Shown one piece after another: positions 1 through 7,670 of a stretch of 32,698 nucleotides of DNA. The position numbers were made by a program, and so were the translations under genes. The notes beneath the pieces were generated by a model. The model did not search any database. It was not told the DNA's origin and saw nothing but the letters and a program-made list of their open reading frames with translations. Every line of letters begins with the position of its first letter. Within the stretch, counting starts at the first letter, position 1. Origin of the DNA: Variovorax sp. (GTDB taxonomy: Bacteria; Pseudomonadota; Gammaproteobacteria; Burkholderiales; Burkholderiaceae_C); assembly GCA_017744935.1 (NCBI GenBank), contig JAGIAI010000053.1, forward strand, positions 1 to 32,698, written 5' to 3'.

Positions 1-1
1 C

Positions 2-844
2 TACCACCCGCCGTCGGAAGTCACGCAGGTGCTCGACGCGCAGGGCCGCATCACCGGCGGAACGCTGGCCGACGGCACCAAGGTCGAGTACGGCGGCGTG
101 GGCAAGATGGGCAAGAGCGAGCGCAACGGCGTCGACCCGCAGGACCTGATCGAGAAGTACGGCGCGGACACCGCCCGGCTCTACACCATGTTCACCGCGC
201 CGCCCGAAGCGACGCTCGAGTGGAACGATGCCGCGGTCGAGGGCAGCTATCGCTTCCTGCGCCGGGTCTGGAATTTCGGCGTGGCGCTCGATGGCGCTGG
301 CGCCAATGAGGCGATCGAGAGCAAGCCCGTTTTCGGCAAGGACGCCAAGGCCCTGCGCCACGAAGTGCACACCGTGCTGCGCCAGATCGACTACGACTAC
401 CAGCGCATGCAATACAACACGGTGGTGTCGGGCGCGATGAAGCTGCTCAATGCGCTCGAAGGCTTCAGGCCCGCACAGCCGGACGCCGGCGACCGTGCGG
501 CGGTGCGGGAGGCGATGGGCATCCTGCTGCGCTGCCTCTACCCGGCGACGCCGCACATCGCGCACCAGCTTTGGCACCAGCTCGGCTACGACAAGGAGAT
601 CGGCGAGCTGCTCGATGCACCGTGGCCGGTGGTCGACGTCAGCGCGCTGGAGCAGGATGAGATCGAACTGATGCTGCAGATCAACGGCAAGCTGCGTGGT
701 TCGCTGCACGTGCCGGCGACCGCCTCGAAGCAGGAGATCGAAAAGATCGCGCTCGCCAGCGAAGCATTCGTCAAGCACGCCGAAGGCGCGACTGCCAAGC
801 GCGTCATCGTGGTGCCGGGACGGCTGGTCAACGTGGTGGTCTGA
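2..844 (+). CDS. leuS: Leucyl-tRNA synthetase, C-terminal part (5' end outside window)
   Basis: Cytosolic class I aminoacyl-tRNA synthetase that charges tRNA-Leu with leucine. The frame is open from base 2, and only the last 280 residues are present. The piece begins just before the signature loop. Here the loop reads KMGKS followed by ERNGVDPQ, where E. coli LeuS has KMSKS-KNNGIDPQ, so the middle serine is glycine. The next segment (YGADTARLYTMFTAPPEATL) matches the LeuS region after the signature and leads into the helical anticodon-binding domain (WNDAAVEGSYRFLRRVWNF). The last ~65 residues resemble the LeuS C-terminal domain (LMLQINGKLRGSLHVPA) and end VVPGRLVNVVV. lptE follows after 5 bases and holA 7 bases later, the usual proteobacterial leuS-lptE-holA order, probably one transcript. 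Identification is near certain. Confidence 0.97.
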   Translation, partial: YHPPSEVTQVLDAQGRITGGTLADGTKVEYGGVGKMGKSERNGVDPQDLIEKYGADTARLYTMFTAPPEATLEWNDAAVEGSYRFLRRVWNFGVALDGAGANEAIESKPVFGKDAKALRHEVHTVLRQIDYDYQRMQYNTVVSGAMKLLNALEGFRPAQPDAGDRAAVREAMGILLRCLYPATPHIAHQLWHQLGYDKEIGELLDAPWPVVDVSALEQDEIELMLQINGKLRGSLHVPATASKQEIEKIALASEAFVKHAEGATAKRVIVVPGRLVNVVV

Positions 845-849
845 AGGCT

Positions 850-1359
850 ATGGTGCTGAACCAGCTTCGGTCGCGCCGCGGCCTTCTCATCGGCTTGTCT
901 GGCGTGCTCGTGCTGGCAGGCTGCGGCTTCCAGTTGCGCAAGGCGCCGGAATTCCAGTTCAAGACCATCGCGGTTCCGGCCACGTCGTCGTTCGCGAACC
1001 AGGTGAAGCGCAACCTGCGGGCCACCGGAACGGTCCAGGTATTGCCGGCCGATCAAGTGAAGGACGCCGAGGCGGTGCTCGAGATCCTCGCCGAGAACCG
1101 CGAAAGCGTGGTGATCTCGACCAACGCCGCCGGACAGGTACGCGAGCTCCAGTTGCGGCTGACCATCCGCTTCCGGGTTCGTGGCCAGGATGGCAAGGAA
1201 TTGCTGGCGCCGACCGAGATCAGCCAGTCGCGCGACATCACCTACAACGAAACGGCCGCCCTCGCGAAGGAAGGCGAAACGGCGCTGCTGTACCGCGACA
1301 TGGAATCGGACATCGCGCAGCAGATCCTTCGTCGCCTGGCTGCGGCGAAGGCGGCCTGA
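850..1359 (+). CDS. lptE: LPS-assembly lipoprotein LptE
   Basis: Outer-membrane lipoprotein that forms the plug of the LptD/LptE complex and helps insert lipopolysaccharide into the outer leaflet. The 169-residue product starts with a basic N-terminus and a hydrophobic stretch ending in a lipobox L22-A23-G24-C25, so Cys25 should be the acylated first residue of the mature protein. The next residues, GFQLR, are typical of the family (RlpB/LptE), and the length is normal. A GAAGG sits only a few bases before ATG 850. The GTG immediately after it (853) would have slightly better spacing, so the exact start is uncertain by one codon. The gene lies between leuS and holA with gaps of 5 and 7 bases, the conserved order in gamma- and betaproteobacteria, which strengthens a call that sequence alone supports only moderately. 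Confidence 0.93.
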   Translation: MVLNQLRSRRGLLIGLSGVLVLAGCGFQLRKAPEFQFKTIAVPATSSFANQVKRNLRATGTVQVLPADQVKDAEAVLEILAENRESVVISTNAAGQVRELQLRLTIRFRVRGQDGKELLAPTEISQSRDITYNETAALAKEGETALLYRDMESDIAQQILRRLAAAKAA

Positions 1360-1366
1360 GCCCTCC

Positions 1367-2410
1367 ATGCAACTGGCGTCCGCGCAGCTTGCCGCGCACC
1401 TCGCCAAGCGGGTGGCGCCGCTCTACGTCATCCATGGCGACGAGGCACTGCTGGCGCAAGAGGCGGCCGATGCGATCCGTGCCGCGGCGGGGGCACAGGG
1501 CTACACCGAGCGCAGCGCCTACACCGTGGCCGGCGCGCATTTCGATTGGAGCGCGGTGCTAGCGGCAGGCGGATCGCTGAGCCTCTTCGCAGATCGGCAG
1601 ATCGTCGAGATCCGCATCCCGTCCGGCAAGCCGGGCAAGGATGGCAGCGCGGCGCTCCAGCAGATCGCCGAAGCCGCCCAGGGCAACGACAGCACGCTCA
1701 CGATGGTGATGCTGCCGCGCCTGGACAAGGCCACCCGCACCGGCGCGTGGTTCGGCGCGCTCGAAGGCAATGGCGTCAGCATCCAGGTCGACACGATCGA
1801 ACGCGCCGCCTTGCCGCAATGGATCGCGCAACGTCTCGCGCAGCAAGGGCAGCGCGTTAAGCCCGGCGAAGAAGGCCAGAGAACGCTGCAGTTCTTCGCC
1901 GATCGGGTCGAAGGCAACCTGCTCGCGGCGCACCAGGAAATCCAGAAGCTCGCGCTCCTGCATCCCGAAGGCGAATTGAGCTGGGAGCAGGTCGAGGGCG
2001 CAGTCAACAATGTGGCGCGCTATGACGTCTTCAAGCTCTCGGAGGCCGTGCTGGCGGGCAACCCGCAGCGCGTCTCCCGCATGCTCGAGGGCTTGCGGGC
2101 CGAGGGCGAAGCCGAGGTGCTCGTGCACTACACCATCGCCGAGGACATCCGCGCCCTGAAGCGCGTCAAGGACGCCATGGCCGCCGGCAGACCACTGCCG
2201 ATGGCGCTGCGGGAGAACCGCATCTGGGGCCCGCGCGAACGGGCTTTCGAGCGCGTGCTTCCCCGGCTGGACGACCGATCGCTGGCCCGCCTGCTGCGAT
2301 CGGCGCACGTGGTTGACGGCATCGTCAAGGGGCTGAAGCAGCCAGATTGGCCGGCCGACAGCTGGCAGGCCCTGCAGCGGCTGGCGCTGATGCTGTGCAG
2401 GATGTGTTGA
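1367..2410 (+). CDS. holA: DNA polymerase III subunit delta
   Basis: Delta subunit of the clamp-loader complex, which opens the beta sliding clamp during replication. The 347-residue product is close to the 343 residues of E. coli HolA. The N-terminal segment (residues ~16-35, PLYVIHGDEALLAQEAADAI) matches the start of the AAA-like delta domain, where ATP-binding motifs are expected to be absent, as here. Start choice: the frame is open further upstream inside lptE, but ATG 1367 gives the family-typical beginning (MQLASAQLAAHL) and lies 7 bases after the lptE stop. No strong ribosome-binding site precedes it, so translation may be coupled to lptE. It is the last gene of the leuS-lptE-holA run. 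Confidence 0.94.
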   Translation: MQLASAQLAAHLAKRVAPLYVIHGDEALLAQEAADAIRAAAGAQGYTERSAYTVAGAHFDWSAVLAAGGSLSLFADRQIVEIRIPSGKPGKDGSAALQQIAEAAQGNDSTLTMVMLPRLDKATRTGAWFGALEGNGVSIQVDTIERAALPQWIAQRLAQQGQRVKPGEEGQRTLQFFADRVEGNLLAAHQEIQKLALLHPEGELSWEQVEGAVNNVARYDVFKLSEAVLAGNPQRVSRMLEGLRAEGEAEVLVHYTIAEDIRALKRVKDAMAAGRPLPMALRENRIWGPRERAFERVLPRLDDRSLARLLRSAHVVDGIVKGLKQPDWPADSWQALQRLALMLCRMC

Positions 2411-2535
2411 CCCACCCCCAGGCTCGCGCACTTCGTGTCGCTCTCCACCCCCTTGCAGGGGGCAATCCCAGCAGCCCGGCTGAGCCGGTTCTGCGGGATT
2501 TCTGGCTCTGGCTGCGCCGGATTTGAGGGGGCGGG
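2411..2535. repeat. Intergenic inverted-repeat element between holA and proA
   Basis: This ~125-bp gene-free stretch starts directly after the holA stop. It is bounded by imperfect inverted ends: ACCCACCCCC at 2410-2419 and GGGGGCGGGT at 2527-2536, nine of ten positions complementary. Inside are two short perfect stems: CCCCC-TTGCA-GGGGG (2448-2462) and CCGGC-TGA-GCCGG (2476-2488). From general knowledge, G/C-rich intergenic repeats with 'cacttcgtgtcgct' followed by 'ccccttgcaggggg' are common in Comamonadaceae genomes. Only one copy is in this window, so dispersal is an inference. The stems might also end transcription from the leuS operon, although no T-run follows them. Confidence 0.5.
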
Positions 2536-2536
2536 T

Positions 2537-2542
2537 GACAAT
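2537..2542 (+). promoter_or_regulatory. Possible -10 box of proA
   Basis: GACAAT lies 9 bases before ATG 2552 at the right edge of the inverted-repeat element. No good -35 is visible. A GAGGG at 2544-2548 is too close to ATG 2552 but about 9 bases from the in-frame ATG 2558, so it could instead be a ribosome-binding site for a start at 2558. Confidence 0.3.
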
Positions 2543-2551
2543 TGAGGGCTT

Positions 2552-3838
2552 ATGAACATGTTCAACGTTTCCGAGTACATGCAGACGCTGGGTCTGCAGG
2601 CCAAGACGGCGTCGGCCCTGATGGCGCGTGCGGATGCAGCCTCCAAGAACAAGGCGCTGAAGGCGCTGGCGCGGCGTCTGCGCGAGGCGGGTAGCAGCCT
2701 GGCCGATGCCAATGCCCAGGATCTGGCTCGCGCAACCGCTGCCGGACTGTCGGCGCCAATGGTCGATCGGCTCAAGCTAACTCCGAAGGTCATCGAAACC
2801 GTGGCGCAAGGCTGCGAGCAGCTCGCGGCGATGCCGGATGTCATCGGCGAAGTCATCGGCATGAAGCAGCAGCCGAGTGGCATCCGGGTCGGCCAGATGC
2901 GGGTGCCGATCGGGGTGTTCGGGATGATCTACGAGAGCCGGCCCAATGTGACGATCGAAGCAGCGAGCCTGGCGATCAAGAGTGGCAATGCGGCCATCCT
3001 TCGCGGCGGGTCGGAGGCCATCGAATCCAATAAGGCGCTTGCCCAGCTCGTGGCCGACGCGCTTTCAGAAGCGGGGCTGCCTGCAGCGGCGGTCCAGCTT
3101 GTGCAGACGACCGATCGCGAGGCGGTGGGCCAACTCATCGCAATGCCTGCCTTCGTCGACGTCATCATTCCGCGCGGCGGCAAAGGGTTGATCGAGCGCA
3201 TCAGCCGCGACGCCAAGGTACCGGTCATTAAGCACCTGGACGGCAACTGCCATGTCTACGTGGACGACACGGCCGAACTCGACATGGCGCTGCGCATCGT
3301 CGACAACGCCAAGACCCAGAAGTACAGCCCCTGCAATGCCGCCGAGGGCCTGCTGGTCGCGGCATCGATCGCCGAGAGCTTCCTGCCGGAGATCGGCGCG
3401 ATCTTCGCGGCCAAGGGTGTGGAAATGCGTTGCGACGCCGAAGCGAGCCGCATCCTGCGTGAAGGCTTGCGCGGCAGCGGCAATGTGGTGGATGCGGCCG
3501 AGTCGGACTGGTCGGAGGAATACCTGGCCGCCGTCATCAGCATCAAGGTGGTCGAAGGCGTTGACGAGGCGATTGCGCACATCAACCACTATTCGAGCCA
3601 TCACACCGACGCGATCGTCACGCGCGACCACATGAATGCCCAGCGCTTCCTGCGCGAAGTGGACTCGGCGAGCGTGATGGTCAACGCGAGCACGCGCTTC
3701 GCGGATGGATTCGAGTTCGGGCTTGGCGCCGAAATCGGCATCAGCACCGACAAGTTCCATGCACGTGGGCCGGTGGGAATCGAAGGACTGACGTCCCTCA
3801 AATACGTCGTTCTGGGTCAGGGCGAAGTCAGGACCTGA
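2552..3838 (+). CDS. proA: Glutamate-5-semialdehyde dehydrogenase (gamma-glutamyl phosphate reductase)
   Basis: Cytosolic NADPH-dependent enzyme reducing gamma-glutamyl phosphate to glutamate-5-semialdehyde, the second step of proline synthesis. The 428-residue product is full length for ProA. It shows the aldehyde-dehydrogenase-fold signature (residues ~120-155: PIGVFGMIYESRPNVTIEAA, then SGNAAILRGGSEA), the VIIPRGGKGLIE segment, and the catalytic cysteine C261 in KYSPCNAAEGLLV. The C-terminal region reads ADGFEFGLGAEIGISTDK, then ARGPVGIEGLTSLKYV, both family hallmarks. ATG 2552 gives MNMFNVSEYMQ. The in-frame ATG at 2558 has better spacing from GAGGG. No proB is adjacent, so this enzyme's partner kinase must be elsewhere. 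A strong terminator follows, so the gene appears to be its own transcription unit. Confidence 0.97.
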   Translation: MNMFNVSEYMQTLGLQAKTASALMARADAASKNKALKALARRLREAGSSLADANAQDLARATAAGLSAPMVDRLKLTPKVIETVAQGCEQLAAMPDVIGEVIGMKQQPSGIRVGQMRVPIGVFGMIYESRPNVTIEAASLAIKSGNAAILRGGSEAIESNKALAQLVADALSEAGLPAAAVQLVQTTDREAVGQLIAMPAFVDVIIPRGGKGLIERISRDAKVPVIKHLDGNCHVYVDDTAELDMALRIVDNAKTQKYSPCNAAEGLLVAASIAESFLPEIGAIFAAKGVEMRCDAEASRILREGLRGSGNVVDAAESDWSEEYLAAVISIKVVEGVDEAIAHINHYSSHHTDAIVTRDHMNAQRFLREVDSASVMVNASTRFADGFEFGLGAEIGISTDKFHARGPVGIEGLTSLKYVVLGQGEVRT

Positions 3839-3840
3839 GC

Positions 3841-3873
3841 GTGCAGGGGCTTCGGGCCCCTAGCACGTCTTTT
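3841..3873 (+). terminator. Rho-independent terminator after proA
   Basis: Two bases after the proA stop, GTGC-A-GGGGC pairs with GCCCC-T-(A)-GCAC around a TTCGG loop, one bulged A (3862) in the 3' arm. The hairpin is followed by GTCTTTT. It should end proA transcription and isolate gshA. Confidence 0.8.
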
Positions 3874-3961
3874 CCGGCGCCCGCCGGAGTGCAGTGTTTC
3901 CATTTGATGAACAAAACTGCATCTACAGTTGCTTGTCATCGGGGGCGGTCACCCCAAAATC

Positions 3962-3967
3962 TACAAT
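3962..3967 (+). promoter_or_regulatory. Possible -10 box of gshA
   Basis: TACAAT sits 40 bases before the gshA ATG in the most AT-rich part of the proA-gshA spacer (about 3895-3970). The nearest TTG-type hexamer, TTGTCA at 3933-3938, is 23 bases away, too far for a normal sigma-70 spacer, so only the -10 is proposed. Confidence 0.35.
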
Positions 3968-4007
3968 TCCGCTCCAGCCCAAGCCACAAATCGAAGAAGG
4001 CCGCCAC

Positions 4008-5303
4008 ATGGTCCCGCATCTCGTCACCGCCCTCACTGGCCCGATCAATGAGCTCGAGCAGCGCGTCCTCGACTCCACCCCGGCCATCGAGCGCTGGTTC
4101 CGGCTCGAGTGGATGGAGCACACCCCGCCGTTCTACAGCTCGGCGGACATCCGCAATGCGGGCTTCAAGCTGGCGCCGGTCGACACCAACCTGTATCCGC
4201 GCGGCTGGAACCACCTGACGCACGAGATGCTGCCACTGGCGGTGCAGGCCGCCCAGGCCGCGATCGAGAAGATCTGCCCCGAAGCTCGCAATCTGCTGGT
4301 GATCCCCGAGAACCACTCGCGCAATACCTTCTACCTGGCCAACGTAGCGCAACTGGTGCGCATCTTCCATATGGCCGGGTTGAACGTGCGGGTCGGCTCG
4401 ATCGACCCCGCCATCAAGTCGCCCAAGAAGATCGAGCTGCCCAACGGCGAGACGGTCTGCCTGGAGCCAGTGGTGCGCAGCAAGCGCCGCCTCGGGCTCA
4501 AGCATTTCGATCCGTGCACCATCCTGCTCAACACGGACCTCTCGGCCGGTGTGCCCGGCATTCTGGAGGAGTTGCACGAGCAGTACCTGCTGCCGCCGCT
4601 GCACGCGGGCTGGCCGATGCGGCGCAAGAGCAATCACCTGCACAGCTATGAAGAGGTGTCCAAGCGCTTTGGCAAGCTGCTGGGCATCGACCCGTGGCTC
4701 ATCAACCCCATGTACGCCAAGGTTGGAGAGGTCAACTTCGCCAACGGCGACGGCGTCGACGTGCTCACCAGCCACGCCGATGCGCTGCTGACCAAGATTC
4801 GCCGCAAGTACAAGGAATACGGCATCAACGAGAAGCCGTTCGTGGTCGTCAAGTCCGACAACGGCCGCAGTGAGATGGGCGTGGTTACCGTGCGGGATGC
4901 CAAGGAGATCGAGGCGCTGGCCCGAAAGCTGAAACCGCGTGCCGGCACGGCCAAGGTCCCTGCCGAGCGGCGCGAACTGATCGTGCAGGAAGGCGTGCTC
5001 ACCAAGGAGCGGGTGCACGACGGCGTTGCCGAACCAGTGGTCTACATGATGGACCGCTACGTGGTCGGCGGCTTCTACCGGGTGCATGCCGACCGCAACC
5101 CGGACGAGGATCTCAAGATTCCCGGCGCGAGCTTCGTCCCGCTGGCTTTTTCCGAGAGTGCGCATCTGCCCCAGCCAGGCGCCAAACCGGGTGCGAGCGC
5201 CCCGAACCGCTTCTACATGTATGGCGTCATCGGCCGGCTCGCCATGGTGGCCGCCAGTTACGAGCTCGAGGCGACCAACCCCGACGCCGAAATCTACGAA
5301 TGA
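4008..5303 (+). CDS. gshA: Glutamate-cysteine ligase, T. ferrooxidans-type
   Basis: Cytosolic ATP-dependent enzyme joining glutamate and cysteine to gamma-glutamylcysteine, the first step of glutathione synthesis. The 431-residue product belongs, by recognition of its overall sequence, to the proteobacterial GshA class first described in Thiobacillus ferrooxidans, distinct from the E. coli GshA fold group. Segments such as WFRLEWMEHTPPFYSSADIR near the N-terminus and FVVVKSDNGRSEMGVVTV around residue 280 are characteristic. Start choice: the frame is open upstream to 3894, but ATG 4008 has a good GAAGAAGG ribosome-binding site ending 7 bases before it and gives MVPHLVTALTGP. gshB, the next enzyme of the pathway, lies ~3.7 kb downstream on the same strand, with kup, a small gene and benE between them. 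Confidence 0.93.
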   Translation: MVPHLVTALTGPINELEQRVLDSTPAIERWFRLEWMEHTPPFYSSADIRNAGFKLAPVDTNLYPRGWNHLTHEMLPLAVQAAQAAIEKICPEARNLLVIPENHSRNTFYLANVAQLVRIFHMAGLNVRVGSIDPAIKSPKKIELPNGETVCLEPVVRSKRRLGLKHFDPCTILLNTDLSAGVPGILEELHEQYLLPPLHAGWPMRRKSNHLHSYEEVSKRFGKLLGIDPWLINPMYAKVGEVNFANGDGVDVLTSHADALLTKIRRKYKEYGINEKPFVVVKSDNGRSEMGVVTVRDAKEIEALARKLKPRAGTAKVPAERRELIVQEGVLTKERVHDGVAEPVVYMMDRYVVGGFYRVHADRNPDEDLKIPGASFVPLAFSESAHLPQPGAKPGASAPNRFYMYGVIGRLAMVAASYELEATNPDAEIYE

Positions 5304-5317
5304 TTGGGTCCGCCATC

Positions 5318-5345
5318 TTGCGAGCCGTGCCGGCGGCGGCAAAAT
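5318..5345 (+). promoter_or_regulatory. Possible sigma-70 promoter of kup
   Basis: TTGCGA (5318-5323), a 16-base spacer and CAAAAT (5340-5345) each match four of six consensus positions. They lie in the 152-base gshA-kup gap, upstream of a perfect palindrome near the kup start. Confidence 0.35.
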
Positions 5346-5415
5346 AGCGACCCCATACCAACGCAAACCAATCAGGGCGGAGGCGATGTGGCGGCCGCGA
5401 GGCTGGCGACGCGCC

Positions 5416-5434
5416 GGAACGTGCTGCACGTTCC
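5416..5434. promoter_or_regulatory. Perfect 19-bp palindrome upstream of kup
   Basis: GGAACGTGCTGCACGTTCC is a perfect inverted repeat: two 9-base arms around a single T. It ends 21 bases before the kup GTG. As DNA it has the form of an operator for a dimeric regulator. As RNA it could form an 8-bp stem with a CUG loop next to the translation start. No regulator can be assigned from sequence. Confidence 0.5.
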
Positions 5435-5455
5435 AGGGCCCTTTGCATCGTCCCC

Positions 5456-7324
5456 GTGTCCGCCCCTAAATCCCTCTCCCCTGCGTTGATCCTCGCGGCG
5501 ATCGGCGTCGTCTACGGCGACATCGGCACCAGCGTCCTGTATGCGGTCAAGGAAGTCTTCGGGCACGGGCACGTGCCTTTCACGATCGAGAACGTCTACG
5601 GCATCCTGTCGATGTTCTTCTGGACGCTCACGGTCATCGTCTCGATCAAGTACGTGGTGCTGGTGCTCCGGGCGGACAACGCGGGCGAGGGCGGTCTGGT
5701 CGCCATGCTCGCGCTGGCTTCGCAGGCCGTGGTCGACAAGCCGCGTCTGCGCCACGTGCTGCTGGTGGTCGGCGTCTTCGGCACCTCGCTCTTCTACGGC
5801 GACGGCGTCATCACCCCGGCGATTTCCGTGCTGTCGGCGGTCGAGGGCCTGGAGGTGGTCTCGCCGCAGTTCATGCACTACGTGATTCCGATCACGCTCG
5901 TGGTGCTGTTCTGTCTCTTCGCGCTCCAGAAGCATGGCACCGCGGGCATCGGCCGCTTCTTCGGCCCGATCACGCTGACGTGGTTCATCGTGATTGCGCT
6001 GCTCGGCATCTCGCAGATCGTGCACCATCCCGAGATCCTGAAGGCGGTCAGTCCCTTCTACGCGCTGCGGTTCATCTGGCTGAATCCCGGCACCAGCTTC
6101 ATCATCCTCGGCGCCACCGTGCTGTGCGTGACCGGCGCCGAGGCGCTCTACGCCGATCTCGGCCATTTCGGGAAGCGCCCCATCCGCGTCGCATGGTTCT
6201 CGGTCGTGATGCCCGCGCTGACGCTCAACTACTTCGGGCAGGGCGCGCTGCTGCTAGAGAATCCCGAGGCAGTGAAGAACCCCTTCTTCATGATGGCGCC
6301 GGACTGGGCGCTGCTGCCGCTGGTCTTTCTCGCCACGGCCGCGACTGTGATTGCGTCGCAAGCCCTCATCACCGGCGCCTTCAGCGTGACCCGGCAGGTG
6401 ATCCAGCTTGGGTATCTCCCGCGCCTGAACATCGAGCACACCAGCGTGCGCACGGCCGGCCAGATCTACATACCTTTCGTGAACTGGGGCCTGTTCGTCG
6501 CCATCGTGCTTGCAGTGGTGATGTTCCGCTCGTCGAGCAACCTGGCCGCGGCCTACGGTATCGCAGTGACGACCGACATGCTGATCACGACGGTGCTGAC
6601 CTTCTTCGTGATCCGCTATGCCTGGAAGTACCCGTTGGCGCTGTGCATCGCCGCGACCGGTGCGTTCTTCGTGGTCGACTTCATGTTCTTCGCGTCGAAC
6701 CTGCTGAAGCTCTTTGAAGGCGGCTGGTTCCCGCTGCTTATCGGCGGTTCCGTCTTCCTGCTCATGCTGACCTGGAAAGAGGGGCGGCGCCTCATGGGCG
6801 AGGCGCAACTGGCCGAGGCCATCGATCTGCGCAGCTTCCTCGATTCCGTCTTCGTCAATCCGCCCGCGCGGGTCGACGGCACCGCGGTCTTCATGACGGC
6901 GGAGCCGGGTGTCGTGCCGAATGCGCTACTGCACAACCTCAAGCACAACAAGGTGATGCACGACCAGAACCTGTTCGTCACGGTGCGCAATCACGAGGTG
7001 CCCTGGATCCCGATGGACAAGCGCATCGAGATGGAGCCGCTGGGCCACCACTGCTGGCAGGTGGTGGTGCACTACGGCTTCAAGAACGACGTCGATATCC
7101 CCCGCGCGCTCGAGCACGCACGCCTGCGCGGCTGCCAGCTCGAGACGATGACGACCAGCTACTTCCTTTCGCGCGATGTCGTGATCCCGACGCTCGGCAG
7201 CGGCATGGCGCCCTGGCGCGAGAAGCTCTTCGCGCAAATGCACCACAGCGCGAGTGGTGCGGCGGACTTCCTCGGCCTGCCCAACAACGCCGTGGTGGAG
7301 CTGGGCTCGAAGATCGAGATCTGA
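5456..7324 (+). CDS. kup: KUP-family potassium uptake transporter
   Basis: Inner-membrane K+ (probably K+/H+ symport) transporter. The 622-residue product is the normal Kup length, with about 12 hydrophobic segments in the first ~440 residues and a soluble C-terminal domain. The N-terminal signature reads IGVVYGDIGTSVLYAVKEVF, so the proline usual in the family's GDIGTSPLY motif is valine (V27). Other family segments are GEGGLVAMLALA, FYGDGVITPAISVLSAVEGL, the ALYADLGHFGKRPI loop and NYFGQGALLL. GTG 5456 is used because the frame, though open upstream to a stop at 5345, has no earlier ATG, GTG or TTG. The ribosome-binding site is weak. A perfect palindrome lies just upstream. The location between gshA and gshB is notable because glutathione gates bacterial K+ efflux systems, but a functional link here is inference. 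Confidence 0.95.
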   Translation: MSAPKSLSPALILAAIGVVYGDIGTSVLYAVKEVFGHGHVPFTIENVYGILSMFFWTLTVIVSIKYVVLVLRADNAGEGGLVAMLALASQAVVDKPRLRHVLLVVGVFGTSLFYGDGVITPAISVLSAVEGLEVVSPQFMHYVIPITLVVLFCLFALQKHGTAGIGRFFGPITLTWFIVIALLGISQIVHHPEILKAVSPFYALRFIWLNPGTSFIILGATVLCVTGAEALYADLGHFGKRPIRVAWFSVVMPALTLNYFGQGALLLENPEAVKNPFFMMAPDWALLPLVFLATAATVIASQALITGAFSVTRQVIQLGYLPRLNIEHTSVRTAGQIYIPFVNWGLFVAIVLAVVMFRSSSNLAAAYGIAVTTDMLITTVLTFFVIRYAWKYPLALCIAATGAFFVVDFMFFASNLLKLFEGGWFPLLIGGSVFLLMLTWKEGRRLMGEAQLAEAIDLRSFLDSVFVNPPARVDGTAVFMTAEPGVVPNALLHNLKHNKVMHDQNLFVTVRNHEVPWIPMDKRIEMEPLGHHCWQVVVHYGFKNDVDIPRALEHARLRGCQLETMTTSYFLSRDVVIPTLGSGMAPWREKLFAQMHHSASGAADFLGLPNNAVVELGSKIEI

Positions 7325-7334
7325 CGCTGGGCTT

Positions 7335-7646
7335 TTGGCCGCCACGACGGGCCGGCGATCGGCCAGGCGCGAGAAGCGCAAATACGTCTACCGCCTCCTG
7401 CCGGACCTCGAATTCGGGCTGTTTGCCTATGCGCCCGATGGCCGGGGTCGCGTCGCCACCTATATCGAGTGCAGCAACGTCCATCACCGGGCCGCACGCT
7501 GCGCACAGGAGTTCGATCTGAGTCCGGACATGGAGGCGGCCGTGTCGATCAGTTATCGGAAGGATCTGCTTGTCCACTGGCGGGCGATCCAGGACTCGGT
7601 CCGGCACACCGTGCTGGGTTTTCGGGCCGACCCGCCATCGAACTGA
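7335..7646 (+). CDS. Small hypothetical protein
   Basis: I do not recognise this protein. From TTG 7335 it is 103 residues: a basic start (TTGRRSARREKRKYVYRL), then a mixed soluble domain (PDLEFGLFAYAP, VATYIECSNVHHRAARCAQEFDLS, VSISYRKDLLVHWRAIQDSV). It has no signal peptide or membrane segment. Codon use is strongly GC at third positions, like its neighbours, which argues for real coding. Start choice is uncertain: there is no suitable ATG. TTG 7335, 11 bases after the kup stop, avoids a long overlap. GTG 7254 would overlap the kup end by 71 bases in another frame. It is followed 24 bases later by benE on the same strand. Two cysteines (in IECSN and ARCAQ) lie 11 residues apart. No function is proposed. 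Confidence 0.6.
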   Translation: MAATTGRRSARREKRKYVYRLLPDLEFGLFAYAPDGRGRVATYIECSNVHHRAARCAQEFDLSPDMEAAVSISYRKDLLVHWRAIQDSVRHTVLGFRADPPSN

Positions 7647-7657
7647 GCGCGCCCCGG

Positions 7658-7663
7658 CACAAT
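7658..7663 (+). promoter_or_regulatory. Possible -10 box of benE (leaderless layout)
   Basis: CACAAT lies 7 bases before the benE ATG at 7671, so a transcript starting at normal distance from it would begin at or next to the start codon. No clear -35 and no Shine-Dalgarno sequence is visible. Confidence 0.35.
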
Positions 7664-7670
7664 CGCCGGC

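Noticed and set aside
3936..5429. A 497-codon - strand frame opposite gshA
   Set aside because: gshA has a good ribosome-binding site and recognisable family sequence. The antisense frame has none.
5386..5469. A 27-codon upstream frame overlapping the kup start (MWRPRGWRR...)
   Set aside because: GGAGG is only 2 bases from its ATG, and the frame is part of a longer open shadow, so it is more likely chance than a leader peptide. It was kept out of the features but could matter for the palindrome it spans.
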